A stretch of DNA of 38,356 bases from JAENVU01 sp046598395 (GTDB lineage Bacteria > Actinomycetota > Acidimicrobiia > IMCC26256 > JAENVU01), in the NCBI GenBank assembly GCA_046598395.1, contig JBKJIQ010000046.1, positions 1 to 38,356 of the forward strand, read 5' to 3'. Made by a program: the position numbers and the translations under genes. Numbering within the stretch: the first letter of the stretch is position 1; each line of letters begins with the position of its first letter. Under the pieces are notes generated by a model, which saw nothing but the letters and a program-made list of their open reading frames with translations, did not search any database and was not told where the DNA came from. This document shows positions 31,592-38,356 of this stretch, one piece after another.

Positions 31592-32236
31592 TCAGTCCGG
31601 CAGGGTCTGGTCCGGGCGGCTCTGGGTCTTCCGGTGCTTTCGGTACTCCAGGAACGGCGGGATGAGCGAGAGCAGGATAACGACCCCGATGATCGGCAGC
31701 AGGTAGGTGTCGATCTTGTCCGGGCCGATCGCGTCGCCGAGGAAATAGCCGATCAGGGTCACGCCGACGGCCCAGAGAAAGCCGCCGACCACGTTGTAGG
31801 CCAAGAACGTCCGATACGGCATCGTCCCGACCCCAGCAAGGATCGGGGCAAAGGTCCGGACGACGGGAACGAAGCGAGCCATGACGATGGTCTTGGGCCC
31901 GTGTTCTTCGAAGAACCGGTTGGCGCGTTCCACGTGCTCGTGTTTGAACAGCCTGGAGTTCGGCCGCTTGAAGATCGACGGGCCGACCTTCTTGCCGAAG
32001 GCGTAGCCCACTTGGTCACCGATGACGGCGGCCAAGAAGCATCCGACGAGTATGACGGCAATGTTGAGCTTTCCGGCCGACGCCAGAAGCCCGGCGGTCA
32101 CGAGCAGTGAGTCCCCCGGGAGGAAGAAGCCGAAGAGAAGGCCTGACTCGGCGAAGATGATGAGGATAAGTCCGATGGTTCCGAACGATTTGAGGAGCTG
32201 ATTCGGGTCGATCGCGTCGGTGAGGCTTGCAAACAT
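31592..32236 (-). CDS. DedA/VTT-domain membrane protein
   Basis: This 214-residue membrane protein of the SNARE-associated (VTT/DedA) family is probably an undecaprenyl-phosphate or phospholipid scramblase. It has the signature IIFAESGLLFGFFLPGDSLLV with acidic residues in the first re-entrant region. The second region reads VMARFVPVVRTFAPILAGVGTMPYRTF, with the conserved Arg and Gly. The C-terminal tail is basic (EYRKHRKTQSRPD). The gene is divergent from topA, with a 94-base gap, and convergent with the toxin gene. Confidence 0.93.
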   Translation of the reverse strand: MFASLTDAIDPNQLLKSFGTIGLILIIFAESGLLFGFFLPGDSLLVTAGLLASAGKLNIAVILVGCFLAAVIGDQVGYAFGKKVGPSIFKRPNSRLFKHEHVERANRFFEEHGPKTIVMARFVPVVRTFAPILAGVGTMPYRTFLAYNVVGGFLWAVGVTLIGYFLGDAIGPDKIDTYLLPIIGVVILLSLIPPFLEYRKHRKTQSRPDQTLPD

Positions 32237-32330
32237 CGGCGCACACTAGAGCGCCCATACAGACATGTGGGGCCGGTCGGGCGCTACCTTCGCCCAGACC
32301 CATCGTCTTGAACCTAGAGAATCGGCTGCC

Positions 32331-35084
32331 GTGCCCAAGTCCCTTGTGATCGTCGAGTCCAAGACCAAGGCCGACACCATCGGCCGTTTTCTCGGCGACG
32401 ACTTCACCGTCCTCGCCAGCTTTGGCCATGTCCGTGATCTCCCGCGCAAGGGTCTTGGCGTGGACGTGGATGATCATTTTCGCCTGGAATACGCGCCACC
32501 CGAAGGTCGGGCCAAAGAAGTGGTGTCCAAACTTCGCCAGGCGATGAAGGGTGTGGACGAGCTCTACCTCGCGACCGATGAGGATCGTGAAGGTGAGGCG
32601 ATCGCCTGGCACCTGCTCGAGGTGTTGAAGCCCAAGACGCCGGTGAAGCGGATGGTGTTCCATGAGATCACTCGCGAGGCGATCGACTCGGCCATTGCCA
32701 ACCCGCGCGAAGTCGACATGCGATTGGTGGAAGCACAGGAAGGTCGCCGCACCCTCGACCGGCTCGTCGGTTATGTGGTGTCGCCGGTCTTGTGGCGTCG
32801 CGTGGGTGGGGCGCGCTCGGCGGGACGCGTGCAGAGTGTTGCCGTGCGCCTCGTGGTGGAGCGCGAACGCGAGCGGATGGCATTTCGCAATGCCGAGTTC
32901 TGGGATCTCGACGGTCGCTTTGCGGCGCGTGGTACCGACTTCGGTGCCCGGCTGATCGAGGTTGACGGCAAGCGCGTGGTCACGGGCCGAGACTTCGACC
33001 CGGCGACCGGTCGGCTCGCTCCGGAATCGGTTTCGGTTCACCTCTTGGAATCTGATGCGCGTGCGCTGGCGCAGCGGTTGGCGGAGACACAGTTCGGCGT
33101 GCGCGATGTTGAAGCGAAGGACTTCATCGAGCGCCCGAAGCCTCCGTTCAAAACCACGACCATGCAGCAAGAGGCGGGCAACAAGTTGCGGTACAGCGCG
33201 AGCCGCACGATGTCGGTCGCGCAGGGCCTCTACGAGCGTGGATTCATCACCTACATGCGGACCGACTCGATCAGCTTGTCGAACCAAGCGGTGGACGCGG
33301 CTCGGGCCCAGATCGTGGAACGGTTCGGTCAGGCGTATCTCCCTCCGGCACCGCGGACCTATGCCAACAAGACGAAGAACGCGCAAGAGGCGCACGAAGC
33401 CATTCGGCCTGCCGGAGCGCGGTTTCGGACGCCCGAAGATGTGCGGGGCGAACTGTCGCGTGATGAGCAGGCGCTGTACGAGTTGATTTGGATGCGCACG
33501 GTGGCGAGCCAGATGACCGATGCCCGCGGTCGTCGGGTCACGGTGCGGGTCGGCGGTGCATCGTCAACCGGCGAAGACGCGGTTTTTCGCGCTAGCGGAA
33601 AGTCGTATGAGTTTCTCGGATTCCGTATGGCGTACGTCGACGTGAGCGACGATCCCGAAGCCGCGGATGAAGGCGAGGCGGTCCTGCCCGCGATGGGCGA
33701 GGGCGAAGGCGTGGCGTGTCACGGTCTCGATGCCAACGGCCACACCACGCAGCCACCCGCGCGTTACACCGAAGCCACGCTGGTGAAGGTGCTCGAAGAT
33801 TCGGGCATCGGCCGACCGTCCACCTACGCGTCGATCATCAACACCATCACGAGTGAACGCGGTTACGTGTGGAAGAAGGGCAACGCGCTCGTCCCGTCGT
33901 GGACGGCGTTCGCCAAGACCCAACTGCTCGAGCGGTACTTCTCCCATCTCGTGGATTACGGGTTCACGGCCACGATGGAAGAGGCACTCGACGCGGTGGC
34001 GAGGGGTGAGGGCGAAGCCGAGAAGTGGCTGCACTCGTTCTACTTCGGGAACGGCACCGCGGGCTTGAGCGAGTTGGTGTCCGAGGACAACCTGGCCAAG
34101 ATCGACATGGCCGAGGTCAACAAGATCCTGATCGGGACCGACGCGGCTGGCAATGAGCTCACAGTGCGCGTGTGGAACACGGGAGAGTCACTGCACCGCG
34201 GCGACGAGAAGTGTCCGCTCCCCGCCGACATGCCGCCGGATGAGCTCACCGTGGAGCGCGCGGAGGAACTGATCGCGAAAGGCGCCGCGGGGCCGCGAGA
34301 ACTCGGCGCCGATCCGGTGACGGGAGAGATGGTGCTCGCGCTGACCGGACGGTTCGGTCCGTTCGTGCAACTGGGTCTGCTGGCCGAGGGTTCGAAGGCC
34401 AAACCGCCGCGTGCATCGCTGTTCAAGAGTATGGATCTCGACACCATCGATCTCGAGAGCGCGTTGCGGCTGCTGTCGCTCCCGCGGCTTGTGGGCGCGG
34501 ATCCCGAAGGCAATGAGATCACCGCCCAGAACGGTAGGTACGGGCCCTACCTGAAGAAGGGCACCGATAGCCGCAGCCTCGAGTCCGAGGATCAGATCTT
34601 CTCGTGCACGTTGGAACAGGCCGCGGTGATCTTCGCCCAGCCCAAACGGGGTCGGGGCCAGCAGGCAAAACCGCCGCTCGCGGAACTGGGCGAGAGTCCC
34701 GACACCGGCAAGCAGATCCGGGTACTCGACGGTCGGTTCGGCCCGTACGTGACCGATGGCGAGACAAACGCCACGATCCGGCGCGGGCTTGATCCGGAAA
34801 CCTTGACCTTCGAAGACGCGATCGACCTGTTGCGCGAACGAGCCGCCAAGGGGCCGTCGACGAAGGCGAAGAAGACCGCGAAGAAGGCCACGAAGTCAGC
34901 GAAGAAGAAGCCCGCGAAGAGGGCCGCGAAGAAGTCGGCCGTCGGCACGACTCGTGTGGTCAAGAAGGGCACGAGCGCGGGCGCGAAGAAAGCCGCGGCG
35001 AAGAAGGCGGGCGCGCCCGCGGGGGCTACGAAGGCAACGGCTGCCGCGCTCGCGAACGACCGCGCGGATGGGTTCGACGCCTGA
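32331..35084 (+). CDS. topA: DNA topoisomerase I
   Basis: This type IA topoisomerase of about 917 residues relaxes negative supercoils. The Toprim domain has LVIVESKTKADTIGRFLG, then LATDEDREGEAIAWHL. The active-site tyrosine is Tyr308 in GFITYMRTDSISL. No C-terminal zinc fingers are present; instead there are repeated topoisomerase C-terminal repeats (GRFGPFVQLG, GRYGPYLKKGT, GRFGPYVTDGE) and a lysine/alanine-rich tail of about 70 residues, typical of actinobacteria. I chose GTG 32331 (VPKSLVIVES) because the conserved start lies there. The MFS gene overlaps its 3' end by 17 bases. Confidence 0.96.
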   Translation: MPKSLVIVESKTKADTIGRFLGDDFTVLASFGHVRDLPRKGLGVDVDDHFRLEYAPPEGRAKEVVSKLRQAMKGVDELYLATDEDREGEAIAWHLLEVLKPKTPVKRMVFHEITREAIDSAIANPREVDMRLVEAQEGRRTLDRLVGYVVSPVLWRRVGGARSAGRVQSVAVRLVVERERERMAFRNAEFWDLDGRFAARGTDFGARLIEVDGKRVVTGRDFDPATGRLAPESVSVHLLESDARALAQRLAETQFGVRDVEAKDFIERPKPPFKTTTMQQEAGNKLRYSASRTMSVAQGLYERGFITYMRTDSISLSNQAVDAARAQIVERFGQAYLPPAPRTYANKTKNAQEAHEAIRPAGARFRTPEDVRGELSRDEQALYELIWMRTVASQMTDARGRRVTVRVGGASSTGEDAVFRASGKSYEFLGFRMAYVDVSDDPEAADEGEAVLPAMGEGEGVACHGLDANGHTTQPPARYTEATLVKVLEDSGIGRPSTYASIINTITSERGYVWKKGNALVPSWTAFAKTQLLERYFSHLVDYGFTATMEEALDAVARGEGEAEKWLHSFYFGNGTAGLSELVSEDNLAKIDMAEVNKILIGTDAAGNELTVRVWNTGESLHRGDEKCPLPADMPPDELTVERAEELIAKGAAGPRELGADPVTGEMVLALTGRFGPFVQLGLLAEGSKAKPPRASLFKSMDLDTIDLESALRLLSLPRLVGADPEGNEITAQNGRYGPYLKKGTDSRSLESEDQIFSCTLEQAAVIFAQPKRGRGQQAKPPLAELGESPDTGKQIRVLDGRFGPYVTDGETNATIRRGLDPETLTFEDAIDLLRERAAKGPSTKAKKTAKKATKSAKKKPAKRAAKKSAVGTTRVVKKGTSAGAKKAAAKKAGAPAGATKATAAALANDRADGFDA

Positions 35085-36558
35085 CGTGGAGCAAGCCACC
35101 CCCGATCGGCGTCCCGGTGTGGACCCGGCTCCGTTCATCTCGTCTGGAGGGGAGGCGACTCCGGTTCCCCCCGAGTCGTTCCGACTCTTCGGGTCGCGCT
35201 CGTTCTTCAGGCTTTGGCTGGCTCAGGTGTTCTCGAGTCTGGGCGACTGGGTCGGGCTGTTCGCGATCCTGGGGATCACCGCGCAGCTTTCGCATAACTC
35301 CGCCGCCGCGATCAGCCTCGTGATGGCCGCGCGCCTGTTGCCGGGGTTCTTCCTCGCGACGCTCGGCGGGGTGATGGTCGATCGGTTCGACCGCCGCAAG
35401 ATCATGGTGCTGTGCGATCTCGGGCGCGCCGCGCTGATTTGCACGGTGCCGTTCGTCAGCAGCTTTTGGCAACTCGTGGTCGCCTCGTTCTTCCTCGAAA
35501 TCATGACGTTGCTGTGGGGGCCGGCCAAGGACGCGTCGGTTCCCCACTTCGTGCCGGAAGACAAGCTCGCGTCGGCCAACACGTTGTCCTTGGTGGCGTC
35601 ATACGGAACGATGCCGCTCGGTGCAGCCATCGCGGCGGTCCTCGCAGTGGTGGCCGGCTGGCTCGGCGGCTTCGATGCACTGAGTTCGCTCAAGGTGGAC
35701 AAGGACGTGGTGTCGTTGTGGTTCGACGCCATCACGTACGTGACCTCTGCACTCATTGTGTTCCGCTTGCCCATCCCGCGGCCGAGTCGGGCCCATACGC
35801 TGAAGATCGACCTCGCGTCGAGCGTCCGCGAGATTAAAGAGGGCGTTCGGTTCATGCGTTCCGAGCCGTTCAGCCGGGCGGTGATCGTCGGCCTCGGCGG
35901 GGGCATCATCGGCGCGGGCGCGATGGTCCCGCTGGGCGCGGTCTACGCATCAGAGGTACTCGGATCACGCGCACAGTTCGGGGTGATGCTCTTCGCGTTG
36001 GGTACCGGCGCTGCACTTGGCCTGTTTGCAATTCTCGCGTTCCAGAAGCGACTGCCGCGAGAGTTGGTGTTCTCCTGGGCGGTCGTCGGTTGTGGTGGGT
36101 TTCTCTTTGCCGCAGTCGGGTTCAATGTGAGCGGCATCACTGCGCTACTTATCGCGGTGGTCGGTGCGTGCGCGGCAAGCGCGTATGTCACTGGGTTTAC
36201 GATGATTCAGGAAACCGTGGCCGACGACATGATGGGTCGAACGTTCGCCACGCTCTATGCGGTGGTACGTCTATGCCTGTTGTTGTCCTTGACGGTGTCA
36301 CCGCTGTTCTCGGACTTGTTCGACTGGATCTTTGATCTGGTCGGCGTCTCACAACACATTCGCTTCGGCGGATTCGCATACGGCTTCCCGGGAGTCCGGC
36401 TCTCCCTCTGGGGTGGGGCAATCCTGACGATCCTTTCCGGGCTCTACGCCCGCCGACAGCTCTCGCTGCACTCCCGGGAGAACCATCCGTCGAATGAAAC
36501 ATGGAGACCCCAGAAGGGTGACGCGCCGGCCGCGGCCGAGAGCGACGGCTCCGAGTGA
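35068..36558 (+). CDS. MFS transporter
   Basis: This protein of about 496 residues has roughly twelve membrane helices. The first helix pair contains FFRLWLAQVFSSLGDWVGLFAI, followed by MVDRFDRRKIMVLCDLGRA, the MFS motif A between helices 2 and 3. A second motif-like stretch lies in the middle. It belongs to the EntS/Bcr-like drug exporter branch by pattern, with unknown substrate. ATG 35068 overlaps topA by 17 bases; GTG 35086 just after the topA stop is an alternative. Its stop overlaps the tmk start by four bases. Confidence 0.88.
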   Translation: MGSTPDVEQATPDRRPGVDPAPFISSGGEATPVPPESFRLFGSRSFFRLWLAQVFSSLGDWVGLFAILGITAQLSHNSAAAISLVMAARLLPGFFLATLGGVMVDRFDRRKIMVLCDLGRAALICTVPFVSSFWQLVVASFFLEIMTLLWGPAKDASVPHFVPEDKLASANTLSLVASYGTMPLGAAIAAVLAVVAGWLGGFDALSSLKVDKDVVSLWFDAITYVTSALIVFRLPIPRPSRAHTLKIDLASSVREIKEGVRFMRSEPFSRAVIVGLGGGIIGAGAMVPLGAVYASEVLGSRAQFGVMLFALGTGAALGLFAILAFQKRLPRELVFSWAVVGCGGFLFAAVGFNVSGITALLIAVVGACAASAYVTGFTMIQETVADDMMGRTFATLYAVVRLCLLLSLTVSPLFSDLFDWIFDLVGVSQHIRFGGFAYGFPGVRLSLWGGAILTILSGLYARRQLSLHSRENHPSNETWRPQKGDAPAAAESDGSE

Positions 36559-37148
36559 CCGGCCGGTTCGTGGTGTTCGAGGGCGGTGACGGTTCGGGGA
36601 AGTCCACGCAGTGCGCGCGCCTTGCCGTTTGGTTGCGGGCGCGAGGCCACGCGGTGGTAGAGACGCGCGAACCCGGTGGCACTCCGTTGGGTCAGTCGCT
36701 ACGCGCACTCTTGCTCGACGGTGATGATGTGGACCCGATGGCCGAGGCGCTTCTGATGGCGGCGGACCGCGCCCAACACGTTGCTGAGGTCATCCGACCG
36801 GCACTGAACCGGGGTGACTGGGTGTTGAGCGATCGTCACGTCCCGTCGTCGCTCGTCTACCAGGGGGTGGTGCGCAAGCTTGGCGTCGATGCCGTGGCGT
36901 CGCTCTCCGCGCTGGCGACCCGTGGGCTCGAACCCGATCTCGTTCTCGTGCTCGACGTGGATGACGCCACGGCGGCGGCGCGGCGAAGCCCGGACGAGGA
37001 CCGCTTGGAGCGCGAAGGCGATGCGTTCCACCGTTCGGTGCGCGCCGCGTACCGCGACCTCGCCGCCGAGTGCGGATGGACGGTGGTCGACGGCTCGGGC
37101 AGCCCCGATGTGGTGGGTTCCCGAGTGCTCGCCGTCATCGACTCGTAG
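36555..37148 (+). CDS. tmk: Thymidylate kinase
   Basis: This 197-residue cytosolic kinase phosphorylates dTMP to dTDP. P-loop FEGGDGSGKSTQ (residues 8-19), DR-x motif LSDRHVPSSLVYQG, TREPGGTPLG and the lid region ARRSPDEDRLE are present. The Arg in TREPGG (rather than in the P-loop) and the lid pattern resemble type II enzymes. GTG 36555 overlaps the MFS stop. holB follows after 12 bases, a common tmk-holB pairing. Confidence 0.95.
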   Translation: MTGRFVVFEGGDGSGKSTQCARLAVWLRARGHAVVETREPGGTPLGQSLRALLLDGDDVDPMAEALLMAADRAQHVAEVIRPALNRGDWVLSDRHVPSSLVYQGVVRKLGVDAVASLSALATRGLEPDLVLVLDVDDATAAARRSPDEDRLEREGDAFHRSVRAAYRDLAAECGWTVVDGSGSPDVVGSRVLAVIDS

Positions 37149-37160
37149 GATCCGGTCACG

Positions 37161-38156
37161 ATGTGGGATGAGATCGAAGGCCAAGCGCGCGCCGTAGCAA
37201 CGTTGCGCGCCGCCGGAAGCCATCCGTCGCACGCCTACTTGCTGGTGGGGACGGAGAGTTCCGGCATGTTGGAGGCGGCACGCGCCTTCGCGTGCGAGAT
37301 CATCGGCGAGACTGACGACCGGAGCCGCGCGTTGGTGGCGCGAGGTACGCATCCCGACGTGGTGGAGTTCGAGCCGACGACCGCCACCTACACGCTGAAG
37401 GACGAGATTCGGTTGCCGCGTCCGGGGGAGACTGCTCGGCGCGATCCGGCGTTGCCGCGCGTCATTCCGGAAATCCATAAGGCGCCGATCGAGGGCACGC
37501 GCAAAGTAGTGATGTTGCGGGACGCGGATCGGATGGAACCGATTGTGGGGAACACGCTCCTCAAGAGCATCGAGGAACCGCCACCGCGCACGGTAGTGAT
37601 GCTCCTCACCGACCGACCCGATTCGTTGCTCGCCACGATCCGCTCGCGTTGCCAGCGCGTCGACTTTGCGTACGCGCCCCCGAGCCGTACTGCTGCCATC
37701 GAGGAGTTGCGGGCAGCGTTCGGCGCGACGGTGCGCCGGGTGGATGGGCGGGCCGGGACGGTGGTCGCGTTGGTCGAAGAACTCGAGGTCGCGTTGAAGG
37801 TCGCGGCGGCGGCGTACGAGGCAGCGGCCGAGGAGGAACTGGCACTGCTCGACGAGGACATCGAACGGCGGGGCTATCCCACCCGGACCGCGGCGTCGCT
37901 GCGGAAGCGGTTGGCGGAGCGCCAGACTCAGGAGTTGCGGCGGGCGCGTACCGACGCGCTGATCGAAGGCATCAGTGCGATCGAGCAGGGGTATCTCGAT
38001 GTGCTGGCGAGTGTTCCGGACGCACCGGTCATCCGTCCTGAGTCGGTGGCCGCGGCGTTGGAAGCGTGCCGCGCGGCGCGCCAGGCCGACGAGTTCAACC
38101 CCAACGTCGGCTCACTGTTGCTCCGGCTGGTTTCGCAGCTGCCGGCCGTCGCCTGA
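37161..38156 (+). CDS. holB: DNA polymerase III delta' subunit
   Basis: This 331-residue clamp-loader subunit begins MWDEIEGQARAVATLRAAG, then SHAYLLVGTESSGM, a degenerate P-loop lacking the Lys-Thr, as expected for delta'. RKVVMLRDADRMEPIVGNTLLKSIEEPPPRTVVMLLTDRPDSLLATIRSRCQRVDF is the sensor 1/SRC region; the SRC motif is present. The Cys motif of the zinc module is incomplete. The C-terminal half is helical with Ala-rich stretches and poorly conserved. tRNA-Thr follows about 50 bases after the stop. Confidence 0.92.
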   Translation: MWDEIEGQARAVATLRAAGSHPSHAYLLVGTESSGMLEAARAFACEIIGETDDRSRALVARGTHPDVVEFEPTTATYTLKDEIRLPRPGETARRDPALPRVIPEIHKAPIEGTRKVVMLRDADRMEPIVGNTLLKSIEEPPPRTVVMLLTDRPDSLLATIRSRCQRVDFAYAPPSRTAAIEELRAAFGATVRRVDGRAGTVVALVEELEVALKVAAAAYEAAAEEELALLDEDIERRGYPTRTAASLRKRLAERQTQELRRARTDALIEGISAIEQGYLDVLASVPDAPVIRPESVAAALEACRAARQADEFNPNVGSLLLRLVSQLPAVA

Positions 38157-38208
38157 CGTGGTTTGAACCACGGAGTGGCCAAGGCCCTTGGGTACACTCT
38201 CGGACCCC

Positions 38209-38281
38209 GCCGGGATAGCTCAGTCGGTAGAGCAGCTCACTCGTAATGAGCAGGTCAGGAGTTCGAATCTCCTTCCCGGCT
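38209..38281 (+). tRNA. tRNA-Thr (anticodon CGT)
   Basis: The cloverleaf is complete: acceptor GCCGGGA / TCCCGGC, D stem GCTC / GAGC, anticodon arm GCTCA CTCGTAA TGAGC with CGT at positions 34-36, T arm AGGAG TTCGAAT CTCCT, and discriminator T. CCA is encoded right after it (38282-38284). A TACACT box lies at 38193-38198, eleven bases before the 5' end, a likely -10 element. Confidence 0.95.
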
Positions 38282-38297
38282 CCATCAAAATCGCAGG

Positions 38298-38356
38298 TCA
38301 ACGAGCTGACGCGAATTCCGGCTCGAGGCTCTCCGCCACGGTGAGGGTCTTGCGGA
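38298..38356 (-). CDS. Possible C-terminal end of a minus-strand gene
   Basis: From the window edge the minus strand reads RKTLTVAESLEPEFASAR and stops at TGA (38300-38298), ten or so bases beyond the convergent tRNA-Thr. The frame is open for 18 codons only, so it may be chance. Confidence 0.2.
   Translation of the reverse strand, partial: RKTLTVAESLEPEFASAR

Noticed and set aside
32016..33395. 459-residue minus-strand frame opposite topA
   Set aside because: It runs antisense to conserved Toprim coding DNA, has high His/Arg shadow composition and no recognisable motif.
34870..35060. Low-complexity repeat or mobile element in the topA 3' end
   Set aside because: The GCGAAGAAG-like repeats encode the usual lysine-rich tail of actinobacterial topoisomerase I.

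Overview
The window is high-GC, gene-dense chromosomal DNA from an actinobacterium, most likely of the Acidimicrobiia or a related deep lineage. The evidence is the gene content and order, which I recognise from family knowledge and not from a search. It includes a Tad pilus / CpaE-like / DEAH-helicase neighbourhood laid out as in mycobacteria (Rv3649 to Rv3661 region), an actinobacterial-type topA with a lysine-rich tail, tmk and holB nearby, a pair of TrkA-type RCK genes beside an APC permease, and frequent GTG/TTG starts with ATGA-type overlaps. No insertion sequence, phage gene or CRISPR array was seen.

Layout. 1-3802: the 5' part of a thiolase-like gene (minus), a decayed SRPBCC fragment, glutamine-dependent NAD synthetase and an EamA transporter. 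3921-6000: a tightly coupled three-gene operon with a degenerate ferritin-like protein, a ferritin-like protein with a full set of candidate di-iron ligands, and an unrecognised 206-residue protein; this is the best candidate for an undescribed system. 6071-7489: a small monooxygenase-fold gene and a primary-type sigma factor, separated by a perfect 28-bp palindrome made of two inverted consensus DnaA boxes. 7555-10282: a minus-strand operon of two duplicated aldo/keto reductases and a MOSC protein. 10373-12861: an ECF sigma factor coupled to a membrane-anchored beta-propeller protein, a probable anti-sigma factor.

12888-12981 holds a clear selenocysteine tRNA gene (selC, minus). It is followed by a 25-residue membrane microprotein gene, a PLP enzyme of the D-cysteine desulfhydrase family and a HAD phosphatase. 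15142-19775 is a Tad/Flp pilus operon (TadZ-like, TadA, TadB, TadC, Flp pilin, TadE, TadE/G-like). Next come a pentapeptide-repeat lipoprotein and a convergent MrfA-like DEAH helicase, then an LCP-family cell-wall ligase candidate with a coupled lipoprotein. 24601-28371 is a potassium-homeostasis block: two TrkA/RCK proteins, an OB-fold protein and a KimA-like permease. After it come a K+-independent proton-pumping pyrophosphatase, a MazEF-like toxin-antitoxin pair and a DedA protein. From 32331 to the end run topA, an MFS transporter, tmk, holB and tRNA-Thr(CGT), with the probable tail of a minus-strand gene at the edge.

Functionally, the window mixes housekeeping (NAD synthesis, transcription, topology, dTTP synthesis, replication clamp loading) with envelope and ion functions. 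Most stretches without protein genes are short; the ones over 300 bases (852-1190 and 12862-13262) hold the SRPBCC remnant, and selC plus the microprotein gene.
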